A DNA stretch of 32,022 bases, from contig JBHIET010000037.1 of the NCBI GenBank assembly GCA_046760785.1, positions 1 to 32,022 on the forward strand, written 5' to 3'. The notes under the pieces were generated by a model, which saw only the letters and a list, made by a program, of their open reading frames with translations, made no database searches and was not told the origin of the DNA. The stretch is from JBHIET01 sp046760785. GTDB taxonomy: Bacteria > Chloroflexota > Anaerolineae > B4-G1. Shown in pieces: positions 8,317-17,166 of this stretch. The position numbers were made by a program, and so were the translations under genes. How positions within the stretch are numbered: the stretch's first letter is position 1; the number at the start of each line of letters is the position of its first letter.

Positions 8317-8459
8317 AGGTAACCCTGTATACTACAGTCGGAGTGGCACGACGTGCAGTATACGTCTCCTTTCTTTCAGATTTGCTTTGAGGCCACTCAC
8401 CCGGGACTGATGAGCGTGACATTAGTCCCCCAGCAATTCCACGCTAAGACTCGCTGGGC
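8317..8459. other. spacer with a weak hairpin after the aminotransferase gene
   Basis: Downstream of the aminotransferase stop there is a CCCAGC/GCTGGG hairpin (8431-8459) with no T tract, a poor terminator candidate. Two GTATAC hexamers flank the 5' side of the M24 gene; the one nearer the gene (TAGTAT) might serve as a -10, but I see no good -35. Confidence 0.3.
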
Positions 8460-9629
8460 TTATCCGTGTCTTCTCACAAACCGGCGCAGTCGCTCCAGTG
8501 CCTCCCCGATCTTCTCGTAGGCCGTGGCGTAGGAGCAGCGCACGTAGCCCTGCCCGGCCTCCCCAAACGCGCTCCCCGGCACCACCGCCACCCGCTCCTC
8601 GTGCAACAGTTTCTCGGCGAACTCGTCTCCGTCCATCCCCGTGATCTCGATGGAGGGAAAGGCATAGAACGCACCCTGAGGCTCGAAGCATTTCAGACCG
8701 ATCTCATTCATCCCATCCACGATGAGGTGGCGGCGACGGTCGTATTCGGCCACCATCTCCTGCACGAAGGGCTCCCCTTCGCGCAGTGCCGCCAGCGCCG
8801 CGTATTGCGAGACGGTCGGCGCACACATAATCGTGTATTGGTGTACCCTTCGCATCATCTCCAATATCTCTGCCGGGGCAGCAATGTAGCCTATGCGCCA
8901 GCCGGTCATGGCGTAGGCCTTGGAAAAGCCTTGCAGTAGAACAGTGCGCTTGTACATCCCCGGCAGGCTGGGAAAGCAGACGTGCTCCACACCATAGACC
9001 AACCGGTCGTAGATCTCGTCGGAGATGACCAGCAGATCGTGCTGTTTGACGACGGCAGCGATCTCGTTGAGGCGCTCACGGCTCATCACGGCACCGGTGG
9101 GGTTGTTGGGGTAGCCGATCAGCAGAGCCTTCGTGCGGGGGGTTATGGCAGTCGCGATGGCCTCGGCCGTGACCTGGAAGTTGTTTTCGACTGTGGTCGG
9201 CACCATCACTGGCGTGCCCCCGGCGAAGACGACCTCCGGCGCGTAGGAGACGAAACAGGGCTCGTGGATGATGACCTCGTCGCCAGGGTCCAGCGTGGCG
9301 GCCAGGGCCAGGTAGAGCGCCTCGGAGACACCGACCGTGACCAGTATCTCGCTGGCCGGGTTGTAGGTCTGGCCGTACATCCGGTCCAGGTGTTCGGCGA
9401 GGGCACGGCGGAGTTCCATCAGACCGGAGTTGGAGGAGTAGTGAGTTTCTCCTCGCTTCAGCGCCTCAATGCCCGCCTGCTTGATGGGCTCGGGCGTGTC
9501 GAAATCAGGCTCGCCGATGCCCAGACTGATGACGTCCTCCATCGTGGCTGCGATGTCGAAGAAGCGACGGATGCCCGATGGGGGAACGGTGGCGATACGT
9601 TCAGAGACAAAGTTACGAACGCGGTGCAT
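8460..9629 (-). CDS. class I/II PLP-dependent aminotransferase
   Basis: A fold-type I aminotransferase of 389 aa, cytosolic. The PLP lysine is Lys237 in GFSKAYAMTGWRIGY. Other cofactor contacts are visible: Asn176 in YPNNPTGA, and Asp204 and Tyr207 in ISDEIYDRLVYG. The substrate-carboxylate arginine is in YVRCSYAT near residue 367. The N-terminal start RVRNFVSERIATVPPSGIRR is like archaeal and Chloroflexota aspartate/aromatic aminotransferases. The ATG has GGAGGAACC directly upstream. Likely donors are aspartate, aromatic or branched amino acids; the sequence does not settle which. An LL-diaminopimelate aminotransferase is possible but less likely. Confidence 0.92.
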   Translation of the reverse strand: MHRVRNFVSERIATVPPSGIRRFFDIAATMEDVISLGIGEPDFDTPEPIKQAGIEALKRGETHYSSNSGLMELRRALAEHLDRMYGQTYNPASEILVTVGVSEALYLALAATLDPGDEVIIHEPCFVSYAPEVVFAGGTPVMVPTTVENNFQVTAEAIATAITPRTKALLIGYPNNPTGAVMSRERLNEIAAVVKQHDLLVISDEIYDRLVYGVEHVCFPSLPGMYKRTVLLQGFSKAYAMTGWRIGYIAAPAEILEMMRRVHQYTIMCAPTVSQYAALAALREGEPFVQEMVAEYDRRRHLIVDGMNEIGLKCFEPQGAFYAFPSIEITGMDGDEFAEKLLHEERVAVVPGSAFGEAGQGYVRCSYATAYEKIGEALERLRRFVRRHG

Positions 9630-9685
9630 GGGTTCCTCCGTGTTTTGCGACGTGTGATTGCGTGAAACGTGTTACGTGTTGCGCG

Positions 9686-10039
9686 TTACGCGCGTTCGGT
9701 CTGTTGAGCAGGGATCAGGCCCGTCATACGGAGTAAGGCTTCAGACATCTGCCGGGCTCGCAGGGCTAGTAGCGGGCGAGCTTGATCCAGCGGCCAGCTC
9801 CGTCTCCAGGCCAGGACCTCCCGCTGCATTGCTGCCAGGTCAGGATGGATCGTTTGAGCAGTGTGAGGAGCACTCCACTCGATGAGTAGCGCGGCCTCTC
9901 TCAGCAAGTCAGCGACCAGGGGATCATACTCGGGACGAGAACAGCGCGATGAGAGACGGGCCAGGGTGGAGGCCAGATTCCCCAATTGCTGAGGCCAGGC
10001 CATTCGTTCATATCGCTCTCGAAACGATGATCGGTTCAT
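9686..10039 (-). CDS. conserved hypothetical protein, partner of DUF5674
   Basis: A 117-aa helical protein with no signal peptide. The stretch WPQQLGNLASTLARLSSR near residues 15-32 and LREAALLIEW near 50 resemble a small family I recall next to DUF5674 genes in Cyanobacteria and Chloroflexota; function unknown. The frame is open further upstream, but the ATG at 10039 gives a four-base ATGA overlap with the DUF5674 gene and matches the family start. The overlap implies coupled expression. Confidence 0.7.
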   Translation of the reverse strand: MNRSSFRERYERMAWPQQLGNLASTLARLSSRCSRPEYDPLVADLLREAALLIEWSAPHTAQTIHPDLAAMQREVLAWRRSWPLDQARPLLALRARQMSEALLRMTGLIPAQQTERA

Positions 10040-10377
10040 ATCTGTCTCTCCATCAACCGTCGCACGATAGTCTCTACCTGTGCCCGCAGGTCTGGATCCT
10101 GAATCTCCATCCCATAGTTCTGTTGCCGAAGACGAATGTTGATCAGCGCCTCGAACCCCACCTCTCCAGTATTGGGATACCAGTCTGCTCCCCAGAGGTC
10201 TTCCTGCTGGCTTCCATCTTCCAGGAGAACCTGTTCGCAATCGGCGTGTAACTCCCCACCGCCGGCCAGGATGCCCTTCTTGACATCTATAGCCAGCTTG
10301 ATGAACAGCCCATCAAAAACCTGTGCCATTTCAGCCACCTGTTCCGATGTAGCGGTTTGCCGTATGATGTGGATCAT
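10036..10377 (-). CDS. DUF5674 family protein
   Basis: A 113-aa protein. The central motif KKGILAGGGELHADCEQVLL, then GSQQEDLWGADWYP, is the DUF5674 signature as I know it; no biochemical function is established. A GTG at 10380 directly precedes the chosen ATG and is also possible; AGAGGTG overlaps it. It begins within a few bases of the DUF362 stop and ends overlapping its 117-aa partner, so three genes are probably co-transcribed. The conserved His, Asp and Glu in GGELHADCE could be catalytic or metal-binding (inference). Confidence 0.82.
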   Translation of the reverse strand: MIHIIRQTATSEQVAEMAQVFDGLFIKLAIDVKKGILAGGGELHADCEQVLLEDGSQQEDLWGADWYPNTGEVGFEALINIRLRQQNYGMEIQDPDLRAQVETIVRRLMERQI

Positions 10378-10382
10378 CACCT

Positions 10383-11633
10383 CTACTTCCTCGCTCGCTC
10401 ATCGCGGCGGCGGAAGAGCCACCACGCGGTTGCGCCGAGAGCAGCGGCCAGAACACTCAGGCCGACAGCAGCGGTGATGACCGTCCTGGGCTCCATTCCC
10501 GGCATCACCGCGCCGCGCAACCCAGCCTCGGCCCCGTATGCGGTGAACAGGCGACCCCACTTGGTCCCCAGCGCCGCCTCTACCCGCTTGCGCCCCACGA
10601 AGGGATACCAGTAGACGTTGTGATAGAAGTTGCTGGCGAAGTAGGACCAGGGCACCAGCGGTGTCCGCAGCAACAGCGGCTCCAGCGGGTGTAGCCAGCC
10701 GTGGTAGATCAGTTTCTGCCCCCGGCTGGCGAAGGTATCCTCCTGAACGAAGTGCCAGTTCTGGGCCATCACCCAGTCCCGCTCTTCGCCCACGATCTCG
10801 ATCTGCTCTGGGTCGCCCAAGCCCAATCCCATCTCGTGGGCGATGCGGATGAAGGGGATGGAGAGTGGGTCGAAGCCCTGCAGGTGGGCGGAGAGGGCGT
10901 CAATCGCCACCTGGTCGGCCGAGGCCAGGATGATGTCCTTCTCGTGCCAGCGCATCGCACGGGGGCCAGGCCCGTCACCAGCGAAGGTGCCGTCCATCAC
11001 GGCGAACAGTCCTGGGTGAATGTCCTGCTGGATCATCAACAGGTCCACCAGCGTTTCGTGGATAACCGCGTGAGTCCAGTGACGCCTGGTACCCAGCAGC
11101 CCACCGAAGGCATTCTTCATCGCGCCGGTGATGCCTGTGAAGACATGCGTCTTCATAGTTGGCATCTGGATGATGTTCCGCCCAATAAGGATCTCAGGGA
11201 TGTACACCCCCTCAGGGTAGACCTTATCCAGCGCCAGAAAGGGCTGCTTGGGCTCATAGCGCACCCAGTTGTACTGTGGCTCGTAGAGGTGGACGTTGCG
11301 CAGGCCGTACTTCTCGACGACGTACCTGTGCTTGTTGTTTCGCTCTCCCACATGGGCGTCCACGACGACAGTGTTGTTCTGAGCACCGATCAGCTTCTCG
11401 TACCCAGCAGCCTGCAATGCCTGGATCACCCCCTCCAGTTGCCAGGGAGCAGTCGAGCAGGCGGGATACCAGGTCTGCCAGGAGATATTGATTTTCAGGA
11501 TGGTTTCCTTGTCCCGGGGCAGGGCCTCTCGGAAACCCGCCAATTCCATCAGACGGGCATAATCCTCCAGAACCGTCTCCGGGGTTGTCCTCAGCACGGC
11601 TACTTCGCCTCGTCCAGGGAATTCCTGGCCCAT
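10383..11633 (-). CDS. DUF362 domain protein with C-terminal membrane anchor
   Basis: A protein of 416 aa from the chosen ATG at 11633, which has GGAGGGAGT just upstream; the open frame reaches 11819 but that would overlap the MFS gene. The body carries the DUF362 pattern, with KINISWQTWYPACSTAPW early, MPTMKTHVFTGITGAMKNAF in the middle and a GDGPGPRAM loop. DUF362 proteins are often fused to ferredoxin domains; none is present here. The C-terminus has a hydrophobic segment (VGLSVLAAALGATAWWLF) followed by RRRDERARK, so the protein is tail-anchored with the bulk probably on the other side. The biochemical role is unknown. Confidence 0.83.
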   Translation of the reverse strand: MGQEFPGRGEVAVLRTTPETVLEDYARLMELAGFREALPRDKETILKINISWQTWYPACSTAPWQLEGVIQALQAAGYEKLIGAQNNTVVVDAHVGERNNKHRYVVEKYGLRNVHLYEPQYNWVRYEPKQPFLALDKVYPEGVYIPEILIGRNIIQMPTMKTHVFTGITGAMKNAFGGLLGTRRHWTHAVIHETLVDLLMIQQDIHPGLFAVMDGTFAGDGPGPRAMRWHEKDIILASADQVAIDALSAHLQGFDPLSIPFIRIAHEMGLGLGDPEQIEIVGEERDWVMAQNWHFVQEDTFASRGQKLIYHGWLHPLEPLLLRTPLVPWSYFASNFYHNVYWYPFVGRKRVEAALGTKWGRLFTAYGAEAGLRGAVMPGMEPRTVITAAVGLSVLAAALGATAWWLFRRRDERARK

Positions 11634-11742
11634 ACTCCCTCCATGAATATCAGGTGTGGTTAGAGTATACTCTACTTCGGAGCCGTTGTCCAGCGTCGTC
11701 ACTGCCGTAGGGACATAGACTGCAGGGCGCACTCTCGCCAGG

Positions 11743-12996
11743 CTAGCGTCTGGGCAACAGCCTGGCGGCGGCAACGCCAGCCGCAGCGAAGACGCCAGCG
11801 GCCAATAGAAAAGGGGCACGCAGCCCCATCCAGGCCGCTAGCATGCTGCCTGTCATCGGCCCGATAGCGTTGGCCACCGACACCACACTGGCGTCCACCC
11901 CGTAGATGATCCCCTGCTGGCCTTCAGGCGCCAGCCGGGCCAGTGAGGCGCTGATTGAGGCCAGGATTCCTCCCATCGCCAAGCCTGTCCCTGCTTGCAG
12001 GAGCAGCAAAGCTGTGGGAGTGCTGACGAAGTATTGAGGCACGTAGCACGCGGTCGAGACCATCGCGCAGGCCATTAAGATGGTACGGTAGCCCATGCGG
12101 TCGCCAAGCCGCCCCAATCCCACAGCACCCACTGCACCGGCTGCGGCGCTGAGCCCGCTGACCGCTCCTGTGATAGAAGCCACGCGGGCATCGGCTGGGA
12201 CGATGGCCGCGATGAAAAGCGGCAGCACAGGCCCCAGCAGGCGCGCTCCCAGGCGCATCAGCAGACGCACCCCCATCACGCCGAGCAGCGGTGGCGAACT
12301 CAGCACCGGGGCCAGCCGACGCCACACGCGGTGGCGCAGCATCAACCTGGGCGTATCGGTCACAACCTGTTCACCCACCACCGGTGGCGCGACGGGCTGG
12401 AAATCCTCCTTGATGAGGAGCATTACCCCTAATGCAGCCACAAACAACAGCACTCCTGTGACCCAGAAGGTTGCCCGGTAACCGAAAGTATCGGCCACTA
12501 GTCCTCCCAGAAGTGGCCCTGCTGAAGCCCCGAAGTAGATCGCCATCTGGAGCAGCCCCAAAGCGTAGCCAGCGCGCTCGCGGGGCGTGGTCGTGGCGAC
12601 GAGGGCGTTCGCCGCGGTGACTGTCCCGGACAGCGCGCCCTGCAAAGCACGCAGAAGCGTTAGCTGTTGCACGTTCTGCGCCAGCCCCATCAAACCGATC
12701 CCCACGGCTCCACCGAACATCGCCCGCTCGACCATCAGCTTGCGGCCATAGCGATCGCTGAGTACGCCCCAAATAGGAGCGAAAATCGCCATTGTCACCG
12801 CCTGAGCGGAGAAGATGGCCCCAGCCCAGATTCTGATCTCCTGCTCGCCCTGCACACCCAACTCCGGTACGTAGAGCGGCAGGATAGGAATCACGACAGT
12901 GAAACCAACGATAGCGATCAGTTCGGTGAACCAGATGACAACCAGGTTACGTCGCCAAGACACGGAGCGTGTGGGGGGAAGAGCGGCTTTAGACAT
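11743..12996 (-). CDS. MFS transporter, drug-efflux type
   Basis: A 417-aa inner-membrane transporter with about 12 hydrophobic segments. Motif A of the major facilitator superfamily is clear in the first cytoplasmic loop (GVLSDRYGRKLMVERA), with a second copy GRLGDRMGYRTIL between helices 8 and 9. This two-copy pattern is typical of the 12-helix TetA/Bcr-like drug-proton antiporters. No Shine-Dalgarno sequence is seen before the ATG; instead the inverted repeat CATAAG/CTTATG overlaps the start codon, which may be an operator or mean that the true start lies inside. The substrate is unknown. Confidence 0.88.
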   Translation of the reverse strand: MSKAALPPTRSVSWRRNLVVIWFTELIAIVGFTVVIPILPLYVPELGVQGEQEIRIWAGAIFSAQAVTMAIFAPIWGVLSDRYGRKLMVERAMFGGAVGIGLMGLAQNVQQLTLLRALQGALSGTVTAANALVATTTPRERAGYALGLLQMAIYFGASAGPLLGGLVADTFGYRATFWVTGVLLFVAALGVMLLIKEDFQPVAPPVVGEQVVTDTPRLMLRHRVWRRLAPVLSSPPLLGVMGVRLLMRLGARLLGPVLPLFIAAIVPADARVASITGAVSGLSAAAGAVGAVGLGRLGDRMGYRTILMACAMVSTACYVPQYFVSTPTALLLLQAGTGLAMGGILASISASLARLAPEGQQGIIYGVDASVVSVANAIGPMTGSMLAAWMGLRAPFLLAAGVFAAAGVAAARLLPRR

Positions 12997-13135
12997 AAGT
13001 GCTTATGAGATATATCCGCTGGTCATGCACAACCTGGGCAACACCAGGATAGGTGCGTCTCCCAATTATACGACCCATCTTCCCAATGGCCAAACTCAGT
13101 GCGACGGGTTTGGCTTCTCATTCCAGCCTTGCGAT

Positions 13136-13164
13136 TTGCCAATGACCTGCGATGCTGGTATAAT
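13136..13164 (+). promoter_or_regulatory. promoter of tRNA-Thr
   Basis: TTGCCA at 13136-13141, a 17-base spacer and a perfect TATAAT at 13159-13164. The mature tRNA starts 10 bases after the -10, so the leader is only a few bases. Confidence 0.8.
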
Positions 13165-13173
13165 AGTTAACAC

Positions 13174-13246
13174 GCCACCCTAGCTCAATCGGCAGAGCAA
13201 CCGCTTCGTAAGCGGTCGGTTTTGGGTTCAAGTCCCAAGGGTGGCT
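13174..13246 (+). tRNA. tRNA-Thr (anticodon CGT)
   Basis: A full cloverleaf can be drawn by hand. The acceptor GCCACCC pairs with GGGTGGC, the D stem is GCTC/GAGC, and the anticodon stem ACCGC/GCGGT has loop TTCGTAA (anticodon CGT, reading ACG). The T arm is TTGGG/CCCAA with loop TTCAAGT. The discriminator base is T and no CCA is encoded. The ResB-like gene starts 62 bases later with no terminator between, so read-through is likely. Confidence 0.95.
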
Positions 13247-13308
13247 CTGCATCTAGGCCCCGCAGAAGGGGCTTTCTTTCTAAAAGGGGCGGACTAGGCA
13301 CAAGGCGA

Positions 13309-14490
13309 ATGATTGCTCAAACCCCGCGCGACCCCTGGCGAGCTGCGTGGCGGGTTGCGACCAGCGACGGATTGCTGGCAGCCCTGCTACTGGGCGTCGC
13401 AGTCGGGTTGGCCATTACATCCTGGCTGCCCCAGATGCCCGGGGCCGACCCAGTGGCCAACCCGGTAGCCCACGCGCAGTGGCTTTCCGAAACGCAGGCC
13501 CGCTTTGGAAACGCGACCTCAACAATGCAGACACTCGGCCTGTTTACCCTCACACACTCCCTCGGCTTCCGCGCGCTGCTGGCGCTTCTCGCCGGCTGCC
13601 TGTTGCTGCGGCTAATAGAAGGTGGCGACCGGCTGCATCGGAACCGGGAGATGGCGGAGCCGGCAGGAGAATGGCAGGCACTCGCGGATGTAAGCCTGCC
13701 TGACCTGATGAACGACCTGCGCCGTTGGCACTATCGCGTGCTGAGCAAACCCCCATTCCTTCAAGCCGACCGCTGGCCCTGGGCTGACCTGTTACCCCTG
13801 TTGGCCCAGGGCGGCGCGCTGCTGCTTCTGATCGGGCTGCTCGTCACTCATCTGTGGGGCTGGCGAGTCGAGGGGCTGATCGTCCAAAGCGGCGAACGGG
13901 TCACACTGCTCGGCACTGAGAAATGGGTCGCGCTGGACGAAGATAGCCGCGGGGCGAGGCACAGCCCCGGCATCGTGACGTTCGTCGAAGAGCGCGGGCC
14001 CGGCGTGCGAGCTAGTGCCACTGATAGTACAGGGCACTCCCTGTCGCTCCAACAAGCCAGCGAGGCCGACCGGGTCACTAAACTGACAGTGCCACTCGCC
14101 GGGGATCAGTACTTCGCTATCCCGGAGGCGCAACTGGTCATCCGGCTGGCGCCGCACCCCGACCACGCCGTCGAGGCCCATAGCTCTGTACTCGTCCAGG
14201 TCTACCGCAGCCCACCCGGATGGCTGATAACCGAGACCGTCGTAGAGGGAGATGCGGAACTGACGGTGGATGGGGTAAGACTGAAATTCAGCAGTGTGCC
14301 CTACGCACAGATCGCTGCGACTTTCAACCCTGGCCTCTGGCCCACCGGCATCGGTCTCGTGCTCATGGGCACGGGGCTGTTAGGCAGTGTAGTGTGGCCC
14401 GCTCGCCGGTTCTGGCTATTTGAGGAGACCGGTGAGATCAAAAGCAGCGGTGATCTCTCGCCAGTCCTGGCAAAAGGCAGGGAGACCTGA
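13309..14490 (+). CDS. ResB-like cytochrome c biogenesis protein
   Basis: A membrane protein of 393 aa resembling ResB/Ccs1, the half of the System II machinery that, with CcsA, moves haem across the membrane and attaches it to apocytochrome c. Three N-terminal hydrophobic segments are seen: LLAALLLGVAVGLAITSWL, a second near residues 75-95 (FRALLALLAGCLLL) and LLPLLAQGGALLLLIGLLV. A large extracytoplasmic beta-rich domain follows, then a final helix (IGLVLMGTGLLGSVVW), which is the ResB topology. The open frame extends into the tRNA; the ATG at 13309 is chosen because it lies after the tRNA. The gene ends two bases before the next start, so the pair is one operon. Confidence 0.72.
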   Translation: MIAQTPRDPWRAAWRVATSDGLLAALLLGVAVGLAITSWLPQMPGADPVANPVAHAQWLSETQARFGNATSTMQTLGLFTLTHSLGFRALLALLAGCLLLRLIEGGDRLHRNREMAEPAGEWQALADVSLPDLMNDLRRWHYRVLSKPPFLQADRWPWADLLPLLAQGGALLLLIGLLVTHLWGWRVEGLIVQSGERVTLLGTEKWVALDEDSRGARHSPGIVTFVEERGPGVRASATDSTGHSLSLQQASEADRVTKLTVPLAGDQYFAIPEAQLVIRLAPHPDHAVEAHSSVLVQVYRSPPGWLITETVVEGDAELTVDGVRLKFSSVPYAQIAATFNPGLWPTGIGLVLMGTGLLGSVVWPARRFWLFEETGEIKSSGDLSPVLAKGRET

Positions 14491-14491
14491 C

Positions 14492-15250
14492 GTGCCGGTC
14501 ACTATTATCTTCACTGGATTGGCCTGTGGCACGCTACTGGCAGCGGTCGGGCTGACATTGTGGGATGGCTTCTGGCAGGTGCCTGGGCTCTCCCGCGCCG
14601 TGCGGGCCATCGGCTGGCTGGCAGGGGCGTTTCTGCTCATCGGTGTGCTGTTCGCGTGGCTGCGAGACCACAGCCTCTCAGCGCTTGCCCTGAGCGGTGC
14701 CGAAGGGCTTGCCCTGCGTCTGATCCTAATGGCGGCCCTGGCCGCTCCACCGATCACCCATCGGCGCCAGGACGCTCCCTGGAGCAACGTGATGCTCATC
14801 ATGCCGGCGCTGGTACTGGCCGGGGGCGGGCTTCTCCGGTTCTTAGAGCCTGTTGAAACCGAAGTCGGTTGCCTCCCGGTCGTGCCGGTGGAGCTGGCGC
14901 TTCTCATCTGCGGGGGGCTGGGAGCGCGGGCACTGGGCGAGGCCCTGAGTGAGATAGCCACCCTACTCTCCCCCTCGGAGCCGGGGGGGCTCGTAGGACC
15001 CTCCGCCGCCGCTTATATGCTGCTGACGCTGTTGGTGGGCGGCACAGCGCTGGTGAACCTGTGTCAGCGGGGGACGGTGTGGAACTTCGTCGAGCTCAGC
15101 CGAGACGGAGGAATCGCTGGCGACGGCGGGCTGGCAGGGGCGTGGCTGGTCTGGAGCGCAGCCTGGCTGGGTCCACGCCATCACCCCCGTCTGCGAGCGG
15201 CGCTGATTGTCGCGGCAGCCTTGTTGCTCATCGCGACGGCGCTGAGATGA
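14492..15250 (+). CDS. divergent CcsA-like membrane protein
   Basis: A 252-aa protein with about seven hydrophobic segments, starting at a GTG one base after the ResB-like stop, with AGGGAGA upstream. The C-terminal part (GTVWNFVELSRDGG, then AWLVWSAAWLGPR and a last helix) lines up with the end of CcsA/CcmC proteins. But the haem-handling WxxWD motif (WWD domain) expected there is replaced by a Gly/Asp-rich loop. Position after ResB fits a CcsA role. Residues LALSGAEGLAL near 72 come from a TCCTGAG-type repeat taken into the frame. If the WWD loop is really gone, haem transport may be impaired or altered. Alternative: an unrelated membrane subunit. Confidence 0.55.
   Translation: MPVTIIFTGLACGTLLAAVGLTLWDGFWQVPGLSRAVRAIGWLAGAFLLIGVLFAWLRDHSLSALALSGAEGLALRLILMAALAAPPITHRRQDAPWSNVMLIMPALVLAGGGLLRFLEPVETEVGCLPVVPVELALLICGGLGARALGEALSEIATLLSPSEPGGLVGPSAAAYMLLTLLVGGTALVNLCQRGTVWNFVELSRDGGIAGDGGLAGAWLVWSAAWLGPRHHPRLRAALIVAAALLLIATALR
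14688..14706. repeat. variant dispersed repeat inside the CcsA-like gene
   Basis: CCTGAGCGGTGCCGAAGGG resembles the TCCTGAG...TCGAAGGA repeat at 3671-3689 and 20025-20106. It is read in frame as part of a loop between membrane segments. Confidence 0.5.
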
Positions 15251-15283
15251 GCTGGACGCTGGATGCTGGACAGAGGAGAGGGC

Positions 15284-15922
15284 ATGCGACCAATCGTGAT
15301 AGGGGTAGCCGGTGGAACCGGGTCGGGTAAGACGACGGTGGCACACGAGATCCTCCGCCGCGTAGGGGCCGAGCACATCACCTACATTCCCCACGACGCC
15401 TATTACCGCGATCTCAGCCACCTCCCACCGCACCAGCGCACGCAGGTCAACTTCGATCATCCTGACTCACTGGAGACCAACCTGTTGGTTGAGCACCTGA
15501 AGGAACTGCGCGCCGGTCGAGCCGTCGAGATCCCGATCTACGACTTCACCTCTCACACGCGGACGCAGCAAACGCGCCGCGTGGAGCCAGCACCGGTGAT
15601 CCTGGTCGAAGGCATCCTGGTCTTCTCCGAACCCGAACTGCGCGAGCTGTTCGACGTCAAGCTGTACGTGGATACCGACGCCGACGTGCGCTTCATCCGC
15701 CGCTTGCATCGAGACATCGAGGAGCGGGGCCGCAGCGCTGAATCTGTCTGCGAGCAATATCTCTCGACAGTGCGCCCGATGCACCTGGAGTTCGTCGAGC
15801 CCAGCAAGCGCTACGCCGACGTCATCATACCGGAGGGAGGCTTCAACGAGGTCGCCATCGAGATGGTCGCCGCGCGCGTCAGGGGGATGCTGGCAGAACG
15901 CCTGGGAAGTGCTGGTGAGTAA
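15284..15922 (+). CDS. udk: uridine kinase
   Basis: Phosphorylates uridine and cytidine to UMP and CMP in pyrimidine salvage, in the cytosol. The 212-aa length is typical. The P-loop GGTGSGKTT lies at residues 10-18. The family motifs HDAYYRDLSHLP, NFDHPDSL, PIYDFTSHTR and ILVEGILVF are all present in order, and the lid arginines are in RFIRRLHRDIEERGRS. The ATG at 15284 is chosen over an in-frame ATG 21 bases upstream because AGAGGAGAGGG sits just before it. It follows the CcsA-like gene by 33 bases and may share its transcript. Confidence 0.95.
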   Translation: MRPIVIGVAGGTGSGKTTVAHEILRRVGAEHITYIPHDAYYRDLSHLPPHQRTQVNFDHPDSLETNLLVEHLKELRAGRAVEIPIYDFTSHTRTQQTRRVEPAPVILVEGILVFSEPELRELFDVKLYVDTDADVRFIRRLHRDIEERGRSAESVCEQYLSTVRPMHLEFVEPSKRYADVIIPEGGFNEVAIEMVAARVRGMLAERLGSAGE

Positions 15923-15985
15923 TGGGCAAGCGTGCTACAATTAAAACGGTAGATGGTGTGATAGGAGGTGCGTAAGTCTCAGGTG

Positions 15986-16211
15986 GTGACAACACGCGAC
16001 ACGGCTCAGGAGACCACAGCGCATCGTGATGGATTTGGCGTTCACCCTGCGCACTAGAGGAATACTGGATTGCAGACCCGGACGCACGCACCGTCGAAGT
16101 GTTTGTGCTGCGCGAGGGAGCGTATGAGTTGCTGGGCAAATGGAGTCCGGGAGAGCTGGCCCGCTCAGAGATACTGGCAGGATTTGAGGTAGCGGTAGAG
16201 ACGATACTGGC

Positions 16212-16215
<4 letters not shown>
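15986..16215 (+). pseudogene. remnant of a Uma2 family endonuclease gene
   Basis: From 16060 the frame reads EYWIADPDARTVEVFVLREG, then YELLGKWSPGE and GFEVAVETILA and a stop. This is the conserved C-terminus of Uma2 (DUF820) putative restriction-endonuclease-fold proteins, normally about 190 aa. The N-terminal and middle parts are absent. A GTG at 15986 behind AGGAGGTG opens a short frame in the same phase set that stops at 16052-16054, so an internal deletion probably joined the two ends. The epimerase start codon overlaps the remnant's stop, so the remnant may still supply its leader. Confidence 0.75.
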
Positions 16216-17147
<932 letters not shown>

Positions 17148-17166
17148 AACCTGCGAGAGGTGGGCA

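Noticed and set aside
7231..8322. Long plus-strand frame opposite the M24 peptidase gene
   Set aside because: It is antisense to a gene with all five metal ligands; its composition (repeated His, Val, Gly, Gln) is typical of a shadow of high-GC coding DNA.
10701..11663. Plus-strand 320-codon frame opposite the DUF362 gene
   Set aside because: Antisense shadow with no ribosome binding site or family motif.
12983..13010. Promoter for the MFS gene
   Set aside because: A TATATC lies close to the start codon, but no -35 at acceptable spacing could be found.
13222..13308. Extended N-terminus of the ResB-like protein
   Set aside because: It would begin inside the tRNA gene; the ATG at 13309 gives a normal ResB start.
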